A program made the position numbers and the translations under genes. A DNA stretch of 64,000 bases, from the NCBI GenBank assembly GCA_016124235.1, contig WGOC01000003.1, positions 62,001 to 126,000 on the forward strand, read 5' to 3'. Source of the stretch: a bacterium (GTDB taxonomy: Bacteria; Verrucomicrobiota; Verrucomicrobiia; Limisphaerales; RI-55). Of this stretch, positions 18,305-27,078 are shown in pieces. Each line of letters starts with the position of its first letter. Within the stretch, counting starts at the first letter, position 1. A model generated the notes under the pieces. It did no database searches, was not told where the DNA came from, and was given only the letters and a program-made list of their open reading frames with translations.

Positions 18305-18844
18305 ATGATCGCCATCATTTCGGGAACCAACCGACCCGGCAGCAATACCCGCAAGGTCGTCACCCATATTGAGGGAATTTACCGGAAGCTCAATGTGGTG
18401 ACCCAATTGGTCGATCTGGCGCACCTGCCGCCGGCCATTTTTGATCCGGGCTCCTACGCGGAAAAGCCGGCCGCATTCAAGCCGTTCGCTGACAGCATCC
18501 TCGCCGCAAAAGGCTTGGTGCTTGTGACCCCCGAGTACAACGGGGGCATGCCCGGAATTCTTAAATACTTCATCGACATGCTGAAGTTTCCGGAAAGCTT
18601 CGAGGACCGGCCGGTTTGTTTCGTGGGCCTGGCTGCGGGCCGCTGGGGCGCCCTCCGGCCGGTGGAACAGCTGCAGTCGATTTTTGGTTACCGAAATGCC
18701 TACCTGTTTCCGCAGCGCGTTTTCCTCCCATCGATCTACGATTTGCTGAATGAGGCTGGGGAGATCTCCGATCCCGAAATCGCCGAACGACTTGAGGCCC
18801 AGGCGCGGGGATTTGTGGATTTTGTGCGCCGGGTGAAAGATTAA
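18305..18844 (+). CDS. NADPH-dependent FMN reductase family protein
   Basis: This 179-residue flavodoxin-like oxidoreductase starts MIAIISGTNRPGSNTRKV, where GTNRPGSNT is the FMN phosphate loop. It has the second family signature LVTPEYNGGMPGILKYFIDM at about residues 75-95. Enzymes of this family reduce FMN, quinones or azo compounds with NAD(P)H; the substrate here is not evident. The ATG at 18305 is used because the protein family starts there. It lies 48 bp after the zinc-ribbon gene on the same strand. Confidence 0.88.
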   Translation: MIAIISGTNRPGSNTRKVVTHIEGIYRKLNVVTQLVDLAHLPPAIFDPGSYAEKPAAFKPFADSILAAKGLVLVTPEYNGGMPGILKYFIDMLKFPESFEDRPVCFVGLAAGRWGALRPVEQLQSIFGYRNAYLFPQRVFLPSIYDLLNEAGEISDPEIAERLEAQARGFVDFVRRVKD

Positions 18845-18927
18845 CATTCTTTTACAGGTGGCTGACAGCGAGGAACATTGCTGGAATTGCTTGTTCGCCA
18901 CCTCAGTGCCCGTATAGCTTCTCGCGC

Positions 18928-19953
18928 ATGCTCAACGTCGGAATCGTAGGACTTGGTTACATGGCGGCCATGCACATCAAGGCATGGCGCCAGGTGGAAG
19001 GGGCGGAGATCCTCGCCATTTGCAATCCCAGCGGGCGGAATCTGGACGGCGATCTCTCTTCCGTGTTCGGCAATTTGGCGTCTCAGGAAGACCTCAAGCT
19101 GGACATGAAAAAGGTTCGTGCCTACAGCGATTACGCCGCGATGCTGGCCGACCCGGACATTCACATCATCGACATCTGCTCACCGACGTGGGCGCACCAT
19201 GATCAAGCCACTTCGGCGCTCGCATCGGGAGTGCACGTGCTGTTGGAGAAACCCGTCGCGCGCACCACCAAGGAGGCCAAGCGCATCGTTGAAGCCTCCG
19301 GTCATGCGAGCCACTATCTGATGCCGGCGATGTGTCTGCGGTTTTGGCCCGAATGGAAGATGCTGAAAGACGCAATGGACGATGGTCGGTACGGCAAGGT
19401 CCTGGCGGCGCGGTTTCGACGAGTCGGACCGCCACCGGCCTGGGGCAAAAGCCATTTTCACGACGGTATCAAGTCTGGCGGCGCATTGCTGGACCTGCAT
19501 ATTCACGACGTTGACTTTATCAATTGGTGTTTTGGCAAACCCAAGCGCGTTTTTTCGTCCGGTTACTCGAAGTTCAGCGGATCGATCGACCATGTGGTCA
19601 GCCAGTTTGAGGTCGGTAACGGCGCGATTGTCCACGCCGAAGGTGGCTGGGCGATGACCCCGGGATTTGATTTCAACATGAGCTACACCGTGAACTTCGA
19701 GAAGGGCACCATGGATTACGACGTCGCCCGCGGACCCGAAGCGGTGTTGAAGATTTACGAGGAAGGCAAGGATCCCGTCGTTCACAAGGCGTCGGCGATG
19801 GACGGCTACCTCGGCGAAATCCGCTACTTCGTGGATTGCGTCAAGGAAGGCAAACCGCCTTCCCTGGTCACGGCCGCGGATGGTTTGTCGGCGATCGAAG
19901 TTTGCGAAGCGGAAGAAATGTCGATCCGGCTCCATCAACCGATGACCGTTTGA
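18928..19953 (+). CDS. Gfo/Idh/MocA family oxidoreductase
   Basis: This 341-residue NAD(P)-dependent sugar or sugar-acid dehydrogenase has an N-terminal Rossmann fold, MLNVGIVGLGYMAAMHIKAW (GxGxxA-type loop). The family motif EKPVARTTKEAKRI (catalytic Lys in EKP) is at about residues 105-118. The C-terminal sheet domain carries GGALLDLHIHDVDFINW, with the His-Asp pair typical of the family. Verrucomicrobia carry many paralogues, so the substrate cannot be assigned. It converges with the lipoate ligase gene. Confidence 0.92.
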   Translation: MLNVGIVGLGYMAAMHIKAWRQVEGAEILAICNPSGRNLDGDLSSVFGNLASQEDLKLDMKKVRAYSDYAAMLADPDIHIIDICSPTWAHHDQATSALASGVHVLLEKPVARTTKEAKRIVEASGHASHYLMPAMCLRFWPEWKMLKDAMDDGRYGKVLAARFRRVGPPPAWGKSHFHDGIKSGGALLDLHIHDVDFINWCFGKPKRVFSSGYSKFSGSIDHVVSQFEVGNGAIVHAEGGWAMTPGFDFNMSYTVNFEKGTMDYDVARGPEAVLKIYEEGKDPVVHKASAMDGYLGEIRYFVDCVKEGKPPSLVTAADGLSAIEVCEAEEMSIRLHQPMTV

Positions 19954-20021
19954 TTGTCGGACGATCAGAAGTGGCCAAAATCTTGGTGGCGAATTCAAGT
20001 CCGCTGAAACGACGGGCGAAA

Positions 20022-20741
20022 TTACGGCAGCCGTTGAACCCAAGCGGGATCGTTGTGCCGCTCGCTAAGCTCTTCGAGCGGTAGCCCGAGTTCGTTCGCG
20101 GTGATTCCTTCTTTTGCATTCCAGGCTTCCCGCATCGCTTCGTTGATCGCTTCCCGCGTCGCCGCCAGGTTCGCGAGGAATTCCTGGTGCGTTCGCCGGC
20201 CTCGCCAATCCGGCTCGCGAGAGGGGTGTAGCAAAACTCGTTCGATCAAATCCAAATCGGCCGCGTAAAGGAACGTCCCGTGAAACAAGAACGCATGTCG
20301 CCCGCGTCGCTGGGCATTGCCGGAAAACTTGCGGCCACCCGTTTCAAGATCGGTGTGACCCAGCACGTGAACCGGTTGACCGATCACTTTTTCGATCGCT
20401 GCTCGATTACGTTCCATGACGGTCCGATTGGTGGCCGTGACGCTGGCGAAGTCATCGCCGCCGGCGACGCGTAGCGAAAGGGCGTAACTCAGGCAGCCGG
20501 GACCTTGGACAACCGTGCCGCCGCCGCTGAATCTCCGCAGAACCGGAATCGATTCTTCGTCGCAGGCGGCAAGGTTCACTTCCTGGCTTAGATGATTGCC
20601 AAGCCCGACGACGACGAACGGCGTCGCCGATTCCCAAATGCGCAAGTATTCAACGCCTTGAACTTCCGTGATGGCCAGCAACGCTTCGTCGGCGGCCAAA
20701 TTTTCGGCGGGGGTTGAAAAAGTGTGCGCCAAGTATTTCAT
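20022..20741 (-). CDS. Lipoate-protein ligase / lipoyl transferase family protein
   Basis: This 239-residue protein of the BPL/LplA/LipB fold attaches lipoate or octanoate to E2 subunits. The glycine-rich loop RRFSGGGTVVQGPG lies at about residues 68-82. The conserved lysine lies in ETGGRKFSGNAQ (about residue 135), which is the LplA/LipM signature. It diverges from aceE across 183 bp and plausibly lipoylates the AceF encoded there. LplA-type ligase versus LipM-type octanoyltransferase cannot be separated by sequence reading alone. Confidence 0.85.
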   Translation of the reverse strand: MKYLAHTFSTPAENLAADEALLAITEVQGVEYLRIWESATPFVVVGLGNHLSQEVNLAACDEESIPVLRRFSGGGTVVQGPGCLSYALSLRVAGGDDFASVTATNRTVMERNRAAIEKVIGQPVHVLGHTDLETGGRKFSGNAQRRGRHAFLFHGTFLYAADLDLIERVLLHPSREPDWRGRRTHQEFLANLAATREAINEAMREAWNAKEGITANELGLPLEELSERHNDPAWVQRLP

Positions 20742-20924
20742 TTGTGGCCTGCGGAAACAGCCTTATGTTCGGAATGTTTGGCTTTGGCCGGTATTGGCTT
20801 GCCAAACGGGGTGCTCCTCATATCGTTTGCGCCCTTTCAGGACAACCTGAATCCCAAGTGCCGCATTCCGGCCGGTCGACAAAACCGACGAATCGGAAGG
20901 AATCCGGCAGAATAGTGCATCACC

Positions 20925-23645
20925 ATGACACTTGATCCCGGCCTCAAGGAACGCCTCGCCACACTTGATAGCAGCTTGCCCCAAGGTTTTGCCCACGACG
21001 GCGAAACCGGTCGCTGGTTGCAGGCGGCCGGTCAGGTGCTCGAGGCGGCGTTGGAAAATAAGAGCCGCGACAAGGCGGCGTTGTTTCTCGACGAATTGAT
21101 CGACCGTCTCAAGGCGTCCGGCATCGAAGCACCACGCACGGTGCAGACACCTTATCTCAACACGATCCAGACGAACGAACAGCCGCCGTATCCCGGCGAT
21201 TGGCAGACTGAAGTGCGGATCAAAAGTTTCATTCGCTGGAACGCGATGGCGATGGTCGTCAATGCGAACAAAGCCAATTCAACTTTGGGCGGTCACATTT
21301 CCACGTATGCGTCGAGTGCGACGTTGTACGAGGTGGGTTTCAACCACATCTTTCGCGGACGCAGTGGCGATTTCACGGGCGACATCGTTTACTTCCAGGG
21401 CCACGCGTCGCCGGGCATCTATGCGCGCGCGTTTCTGGAAGGTCGTTTGAATGAAACGCATCTTTACAATTTCCGGCAGGAGATGGGCGAAGGCGGTGGG
21501 TTGTCCTCGTACCCGCATCCGTATTTGATGCCGGACTTCTGGCAGTTTCCCACTGTTTCGATGGGGCTCGGTCCCATTCTCTCGATCTACCAGGCGCGCT
21601 TCAACCGCTACTTGTGGGCGCGCGGCTTGCGATCCGGCCCCGAGCCGCGGGTGTATTGCTTTGTCGGCGACGGTGAAAGCGACGAGCCCGAATCGTTGGG
21701 TGCCTTAACGCTGGCCGCGCGTGAGAAACTCGACAACCTGACGTGGGTCGTGAACTGCAACCTCCAGCGGTTGGACGGACCAGTCCGGGGCAACGGCAAG
21801 ATCATTCAGGAGCTGGAGGCGGCCTTTCGTGGTGCGGGCTGGAATGTCATCAAAGTGATCTGGGGATCAAACTGGGATGAGCTTTTCGCAAAAGACAAAA
21901 CGGGTCTGCTGCTCCGGCGCATGGAGGAATGTTGCGACGGTGATTTTCAAAAATACTCCGTCGAGCCCGGCAGTTATGCGCGGCGCCATTTCTTCGGCAA
22001 ATATCCCGAGCTTCTCGAGTTGGTGAATCACCTGACCGACGATCAATTGCGCAAGTTGCTCCGCGGCGGGCACGACACGCGAAAAGTTTATGCTGCCTAC
22101 AAAGCGGCATCGGAACACAAGGGCCAGTCGACGGTGATCCTTGCAAAGACAATCAAAGGATACGGCCTCGGCGAAGCCGGCGAGGGCCGGAACGTTACGC
22201 ACCAACAAAAGAAACTGAACGAGAAAGAGCTGCGCGAATTCCGGGCGCGATTCAACATTCCCGTCAGTGACGAAAACATCGCCGAAACGCCATTTTACCG
22301 GCCGGCACCAGACAGCGCTGAGACAAAGTATCTATTGGAACGGCGCAAGAAGTTGGGCGGCTTTTTGCCTGAGCGCCGCGTTGAAGCGCCGCCCTTGGAA
22401 GTTCCCGCGCTGAGCGAATTCAAAACCTTGCTCGGCGGTTCGGGCGATTCGCAGGTTTCAACCACGATGGCTTTTGTCCGCGTGTTGAGCTCCCTGCTGC
22501 GTAACAAATCCATTGGGCAAAACATCGTCCCGATTATTCCCGACGAAGCCCGTACGTTTGGCATGGATGCGCTGTTTCGCGAGATCGGCATCTACGCGTT
22601 TGAGGGACAAAAGTATGAGCCGGTCGACCGGAAATCGTTGCTCTATTACCACGAAGCCAAGGACGGTCAGATTCTGGAGGAAGGCATCACCGAAGCGGGT
22701 TCGATTTCGTCATTCGTTGCGGCCGGTACGGCGTACGCGACGCACGGCGTGAACATGGTGCCGTTTTACACTTACTATTCGATGTTTGGTCCACAGCGCG
22801 TCGGTGATCAGGTGTGGCTTGCCGGCGACATTCGCGCCAAGGGCTTTCTCATGGCGGCCACCGCCGGACGCACCACTCTCAACGGTGAAGGTTTGCAACA
22901 TCAGGACGGCCATAGCTTGCTCCTGACGAGCACCGTGCCGACTTTGATGACCTACGACGCCGCGTTCGCGTACGAGCTTGCGGTCATCATTCAGGATGGC
23001 ATGAAGCGGATGTACCAGGACGGTGAAGAACTCTTTTATTACCTCACGCTCTACAACGAAAACCACCTGATGCCGCCGATGCCCGAAGGCGCCGAAGAGG
23101 GCATTTTGCGGGGCCTTTATAAATTCAAAACGGGTGCGGACGGGTTGAAGCACAAGGCGCAGATTTTCGGCAGCGGCCCCATCATTCAAAGTGCGTTGAA
23201 GGCGCAAACCATTCTCGCGGAGCGTTACGGCGTTTCGGCCGATGTGTGGAGTGCAACCAATTACAAACGGCTGCGAAACGAAGCGATCCAGTGTGAACGC
23301 TGGAACATGCTGCACCCGACCGAAAAGGCGAAAACTCCGGGCGTGGTCGAACTGCTGGCCAAGGAAGAGGGCCCGTTCGTCGCCGTTTCGGACAACATGC
23401 GGATGGTGCCCGGACAAATTGCCGAGTGGGTGCCCGGCGGCATGACTATTTTGGGTACGGATGGCTTCGGTCGAAGTGACACTCGCGAACGGCTGCGGCG
23501 CTTCTTTGAAGTCGATGCTGAAAGCACAGTCATCGCCACGCTTTGGGCCCTGGCGAAGCAAGGCAAAGTGGAGCGGCAATTGGTTGCGCAAGCGATCAAG
23601 GACCTCGCCGTCGATCCTGACAAAGTGCAGCCCGAACTCATTTAG
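20925..23645 (+). CDS. aceE: Pyruvate dehydrogenase E1 component, homodimeric
   Basis: This thiamine-diphosphate enzyme decarboxylates pyruvate and reductively acetylates the lipoyl group of AceF. The 906-residue size is that of the single-chain (E. coli-type) E1. The ThDP/Mg motif runs from VYCFVGDGESDEPESLGALT to WVVNCNLQRLDGPVRGNGK at about residues 240-295. The substrate-channel region GHISTYASSATLYEVGFNH is near residue 123. It is followed 39 bp later by aceF. The 183-bp gap shared with the lipoate ligase gene should hold the promoter. Confidence 0.97.
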   Translation: MTLDPGLKERLATLDSSLPQGFAHDGETGRWLQAAGQVLEAALENKSRDKAALFLDELIDRLKASGIEAPRTVQTPYLNTIQTNEQPPYPGDWQTEVRIKSFIRWNAMAMVVNANKANSTLGGHISTYASSATLYEVGFNHIFRGRSGDFTGDIVYFQGHASPGIYARAFLEGRLNETHLYNFRQEMGEGGGLSSYPHPYLMPDFWQFPTVSMGLGPILSIYQARFNRYLWARGLRSGPEPRVYCFVGDGESDEPESLGALTLAAREKLDNLTWVVNCNLQRLDGPVRGNGKIIQELEAAFRGAGWNVIKVIWGSNWDELFAKDKTGLLLRRMEECCDGDFQKYSVEPGSYARRHFFGKYPELLELVNHLTDDQLRKLLRGGHDTRKVYAAYKAASEHKGQSTVILAKTIKGYGLGEAGEGRNVTHQQKKLNEKELREFRARFNIPVSDENIAETPFYRPAPDSAETKYLLERRKKLGGFLPERRVEAPPLEVPALSEFKTLLGGSGDSQVSTTMAFVRVLSSLLRNKSIGQNIVPIIPDEARTFGMDALFREIGIYAFEGQKYEPVDRKSLLYYHEAKDGQILEEGITEAGSISSFVAAGTAYATHGVNMVPFYTYYSMFGPQRVGDQVWLAGDIRAKGFLMAATAGRTTLNGEGLQHQDGHSLLLTSTVPTLMTYDAAFAYELAVIIQDGMKRMYQDGEELFYYLTLYNENHLMPPMPEGAEEGILRGLYKFKTGADGLKHKAQIFGSGPIIQSALKAQTILAERYGVSADVWSATNYKRLRNEAIQCERWNMLHPTEKAKTPGVVELLAKEEGPFVAVSDNMRMVPGQIAEWVPGGMTILGTDGFGRSDTRERLRRFFEVDAESTVIATLWALAKQGKVERQLVAQAIKDLAVDPDKVQPELI

Positions 23646-23684
23646 CAACGGCGTCGATCAGCTTTAATCTGCGGTTAAATTCTC

Positions 23685-25013
23685 ATGGATATCAAACTGC
23701 CAAAACTGGGTGAGGGTGCCGACAGCGGCACAGTCGTCAATGTGCTGGTCAAGGAGGGCGACCAGATCAAAAAGGAACAACCGATTCTCGAACTTGAGTC
23801 GGAGAAGGCCGTGGCGACGATCCCCGCCTCCGAGGCGGGCACCGTGGAAAAAGTTCATGTTGAGCCCGGCCAGAAGATCAGCGCCGGTCAGTTGATTCTG
23901 ACGCTCGGCGGAGGCGGCGCTCCCAAAAAAGAAAGCGCAGCTCCGGCGGAGGAATCCAAACCCGCTCCGAAACAACAACCACAAGCCAAGCCTGCCGCCG
24001 AGTCACACGAAACCGTTGCAGTTGCTTCCGCAATCGTCGACGTCTCCGGTGTTGCGTTGGACGCAATTTCCGATTCGGTGCCGATGCCCGCCGCTTCGCC
24101 GTCCGTCCGGTTTGTGGCAGCGCAATTTGGCCTCGATCTCCGGCGGGTTTCCGCCATGACCGGCGGCAATCGGGTCACCGCCGAGGACCTGAAGCACTAT
24201 CTCGAAACCCTGCAAAAGCTCGCGGCGAAAGGTAGTAAATCGACCGCGGCGCCGACGGTGAAATCAGCGGCAGGACCTTCGACGGCTGAGTCGATTGATT
24301 TCAGCCAATGGGGGCCGATTTTGAAAAAGCCGTTGTCGCAATTGCGGAAAGTTATCGCGCGGCGCATGACCGAACATTGGCAAACCATTCCGCACGTCAC
24401 GCAATTCGATTCGGTCGACATGACCAACATCCTCGCGCTGCGGAAAAAACATCTGGCGGCTTATGAAGCGAAAGGCGTGAAACTCACGGTGACGCCGTTC
24501 GTTTTGAAGGCCGTCGTGGCGGCGTTGAAGCAACATACGATCTTCAACTCAAGTCTCGACGAGGCGGCCGGCGAAGTCATTTTGAAGGAATATTTTCACC
24601 TCGGTCTCGCGGTTGATACCGAGGCCGGGCTGTATGTGCCGGTCATTCGTGATGTCGACAAGAAGGACATGCTGACGCTCGCGAACGAAGTCACTGAGCT
24701 GGCGGCAAAGGCGCGCGATCGCAAATTGACGGCGGAAGAAATGAAGGGCGGGACGTTTTCGATCAGCAACCAGGGCGCGTTTGGCGGCGGCCATTTCACG
24801 CCGATCGTCAACAAGCCCGAAGTCGCGATCCTTGGCTTGGGCCGCAGTGCCGATCGGGCGATTGTTCGCGACGGCAAGGTGACTGCGCGCCCGATGATGC
24901 CCGTCGCACTGAGCTACGATCATCGAGTGATCGATGGCGGCAGCGCCGCGCGGTTCATTGTCGATCTGGTCAAGTCGTTTGAAACCTTCAGCGAAGAAAC
25001 GGTGCGGCTTTGA
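23685..25013 (+). CDS. aceF: Dihydrolipoamide acetyltransferase E2
   Basis: This is the core of the pyruvate dehydrogenase complex, passing the acetyl group to CoA. The 442-residue protein has one N-terminal lipoyl domain (1-75; lipoyl Lys41 in ESEKAVATIP) and a Pro/Ala-rich linker. A peripheral subunit-binding domain follows (about 140-175, SVRFVAAQFGLDLRRVSAMT). The catalytic domain ends with ALSYDHRVIDGGSAARF (His-Asp-Gly motif). A single lipoyl domain is fewer than the three of E. coli but common elsewhere. Its stop is followed directly by the repeat flanking the inserted four-helix-bundle gene. Confidence 0.95.
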   Translation: MDIKLPKLGEGADSGTVVNVLVKEGDQIKKEQPILELESEKAVATIPASEAGTVEKVHVEPGQKISAGQLILTLGGGGAPKKESAAPAEESKPAPKQQPQAKPAAESHETVAVASAIVDVSGVALDAISDSVPMPAASPSVRFVAAQFGLDLRRVSAMTGGNRVTAEDLKHYLETLQKLAAKGSKSTAAPTVKSAAGPSTAESIDFSQWGPILKKPLSQLRKVIARRMTEHWQTIPHVTQFDSVDMTNILALRKKHLAAYEAKGVKLTVTPFVLKAVVAALKQHTIFNSSLDEAAGEVILKEYFHLGLAVDTEAGLYVPVIRDVDKKDMLTLANEVTELAAKARDRKLTAEEMKGGTFSISNQGAFGGGHFTPIVNKPEVAILGLGRSADRAIVRDGKVTARPMMPVALSYDHRVIDGGSAARFIVDLVKSFETFSEETVRL

Positions 25014-25014
25014 A

Positions 25015-25050
25015 ATCGTCGTCCTCCTCGTTGTCGTCGTCGTAATCGAT
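25015..25050. repeat. Left GTC-rich flank of the inserted gene
   Basis: This GTC/CTC-rich tract (atcgtcgtcctcctcgttgt then cgtcgtcgtaatcgat) starts within 3 bp of the aceF stop. It resembles the reverse complement of 25481-25518 at the other end of the four-helix-bundle gene, so the pair forms an imperfect inverted repeat around that gene. Confidence 0.5.
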
Positions 25051-25058
25051 ACAATCCG

Positions 25059-25532
25059 ATGTCCGAACAATTCGATCACGAAAAGCTCGATGTCTATCAA
25101 CTCGAATTGGAGTTTTTGCGCTGGGCGACGGTTCTGCTGGACGAGCTGACCGGAACAGGCAAACGACTTGGCGAAATTCTGGATCAACTGGATCGGGCAA
25201 GCCTCTCAATCCTGTTGAATACCGCGGAAGGAAACGGCAAACGACAGCGCCGGATTCGGGCCAGGTTCTTCGACGACTCGCGAGGTTCGGCAACGGAATG
25301 TGCCGCATGCCTCGATGGCTTGGTGGCGAAGAGAGCTTGCACTTCCGAGCGAATTGTGGCGGGCAAGCAGTATCTGGTGCGTATCGTGTCGATGCTTTCC
25401 AAGCTCGTCGCTCGTTTCGAGTCGTCCGAAGCGTTGCGCGAAGATGCGCCTGAGTACCATGCGAGGTTGACGGCGTCTTCCGAGGAAGAGAACGAGGGCG
25501 ACGACGAGGACGATCGAGTGCGGCGGCCGTAA
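25059..25532 (+). CDS. Four-helix-bundle (S23/IVS-type) protein
   Basis: This 157-residue helical protein starts EQFDHEKLDVYQLELEFLRW. It has the family pattern LDQLDRASLSILLNTAEGNG at about residues 45-65, and a long third and fourth helix including ARFFDDSRGSATECAACLDG. This matches the four-helix-bundle family first seen in intervening sequences of 23S rRNA genes. The C-terminal tail (SSEEENEGDDEDD) is very acidic and is encoded by the right flanking repeat. The gene interrupts aceF-lpdA, where no such gene belongs functionally. Function of the family is unknown. Confidence 0.85.
   Translation: MSEQFDHEKLDVYQLELEFLRWATVLLDELTGTGKRLGEILDQLDRASLSILLNTAEGNGKRQRRIRARFFDDSRGSATECAACLDGLVAKRACTSERIVAGKQYLVRIVSMLSKLVARFESSEALREDAPEYHARLTASSEEENEGDDEDDRVRRP
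25481..25518. repeat. Right GTC-rich flank of the inserted gene
   Basis: This GAC/GAG-rich tract (gaacgagggcgacgacgagg and following bases) is the approximate inverted counterpart of 25015-25050. It lies inside the last codons of the four-helix-bundle gene and produces its acidic tail. Confidence 0.5.
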
Positions 25533-25548
25533 ATGAAATTGTTAATCT

Positions 25549-26964
25549 ATGAATCAACTTGAAACAGAAATCGTTGTTGTGGGCGGCGGCCCCGGCGGAT
25601 ACGCGGCCGCGTTTTACGCCGCTGATCTCGGCAAGAAAGTCACGCTGATCGAGCGCGACGATCGGCTCGGCGGCGTTTGCATGAATCGCGGTTGCATACC
25701 TTCGAAGGCGCTGCTCCACGCGACTCACGGCATCACCACCGCCCGCGAATCCGCCAAGCGCGGCATCACTTTCGGCGAACCGCAGATCGATGTCGCGAAG
25801 CTCCGTGAGTGGAAAAACGGAATTCTCGGCAAGCTCGCCGGCGGCCTGAAAATGCTCGCGGAAAAGCGCGGCGTGAAAGTGATTCACGCGCGCGGTTATT
25901 TCGAAGATTCCGAGACCTTGCGAATCGAAACGGATCAAGGCCAGCAGTTCCTTAAATTTCAAAAAGCGATCGTCGCGGTCGGTTCGCGGCCGGCATTGCC
26001 CAAGGTGTTTGATTTGGGCAATCCCCGCATCATGACGTCCACCGAAGCGCTCGAAGTGGAAGACATCCCCGAGAACTTGCTCGTCGTTGGCGGCGGCTAT
26101 ATCGGCATGGAATTGGGCACAGTTTACGCCACGCTGGGATCGAAGGTGACGGTTGTGGAAGCGCTCGATTCCATTCTCATGGGTGCGGATCCCGATCTGG
26201 CGCGGCCGGTCATGCTCTACGCGAAGAAGGCGTTCAAAGAGATGCGCTTCAAAGCCAAAGTCACCAAGATGGCAACCGCCGGAAAGCAGATCAAAGTGAC
26301 GTCGGAATACAACGGCGAGACCTTTGAAGAGCTTTACGATCGCGTGCTTGTTTCAGTGGGTCGTACGCCGAACAGCCAGGACCTGGGACTCGAGCACACC
26401 AAGGCAAAACTCGACGACAAAGGTTTCATCGCCGTCAACGCGCAGCAACAAACGGAAGACCCGAACATCTTTGCCATTGGTGACATCGCCGGAGGAGTTT
26501 TGCTCGCGCACAAGGCGTCGAAGGAAGCTCGAATCGCCGTCGAGGCGATCGTCGGTGAATCGCACGGCGCAGCGCAGGCGGTGATCCCGGCGGTGGTTTT
26601 CACCGATCCGGAAGTGGCTTGGTGCGGGCTCACTGAAACTGAAGCCAAACAAAAGGACATAGCGGTTGAAATCGCGAAATTCCCGTGGGGCGCGAGTGGT
26701 CGGGCGATGACTTTTGATCGGGTTGATGGTGCCACCAAATTAATCATCGAGCCGGGAACCGATCGCATTCTGGGCGTCGGAATCGTCGGTCACGGAGCCG
26801 GCGAACTCATCAGTGAAGGAGTGCTCGCGGTCGAAATGGGCGCCACAGCGAAGGACCTTGCGTTGACAGTCCATCCGCATCCCACGTTGTCGGAAACATT
26901 GATGGAGGCCGCCGAGGCATTTTACGGTCACGCCACGCATACGCTGTCGCCGAAGAAGAAATAG
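25549..26964 (+). CDS. lpdA: Dihydrolipoamide dehydrogenase E3
   Basis: This FAD enzyme reoxidises the lipoyl group of AceF with NAD+. The 471-residue protein has the FAD loop VVVGGGPGGYAAAFYAADLG at the N-terminus and the redox-active disulfide in GGVCMNRGCIPSKALLHA (CX4C). The NAD-binding loop is LLVVGGGYIGMELGTVYATL (about 178-197), and the active-site HPHPTLSE is near the C-terminus. It starts 16 bp after the inserted four-helix-bundle gene and is presumably still co-transcribed with aceE-aceF. Confidence 0.97.
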   Translation: MNQLETEIVVVGGGPGGYAAAFYAADLGKKVTLIERDDRLGGVCMNRGCIPSKALLHATHGITTARESAKRGITFGEPQIDVAKLREWKNGILGKLAGGLKMLAEKRGVKVIHARGYFEDSETLRIETDQGQQFLKFQKAIVAVGSRPALPKVFDLGNPRIMTSTEALEVEDIPENLLVVGGGYIGMELGTVYATLGSKVTVVEALDSILMGADPDLARPVMLYAKKAFKEMRFKAKVTKMATAGKQIKVTSEYNGETFEELYDRVLVSVGRTPNSQDLGLEHTKAKLDDKGFIAVNAQQQTEDPNIFAIGDIAGGVLLAHKASKEARIAVEAIVGESHGAAQAVIPAVVFTDPEVAWCGLTETEAKQKDIAVEIAKFPWGASGRAMTFDRVDGATKLIIEPGTDRILGVGIVGHGAGELISEGVLAVEMGATAKDLALTVHPHPTLSETLMEAAEAFYGHATHTLSPKKK

Positions 26965-27078
26965 GGCGCACAGCACCTCCGTTTGAAAGACGGCGCGATT
27001 GGCGTCCAATTCGTCGGGGCGAGTCGCCGGCGTTGTTCGTACCTTGCGGCGTTCGCGACCCTTGGCCATGCTGGCGCC

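Noticed and set aside
17693..18901. 402-codon minus-strand frame across the zinc-ribbon and FMN reductase genes
   Set aside because: It is the antisense shadow of two well-supported plus-strand genes and has no family features.
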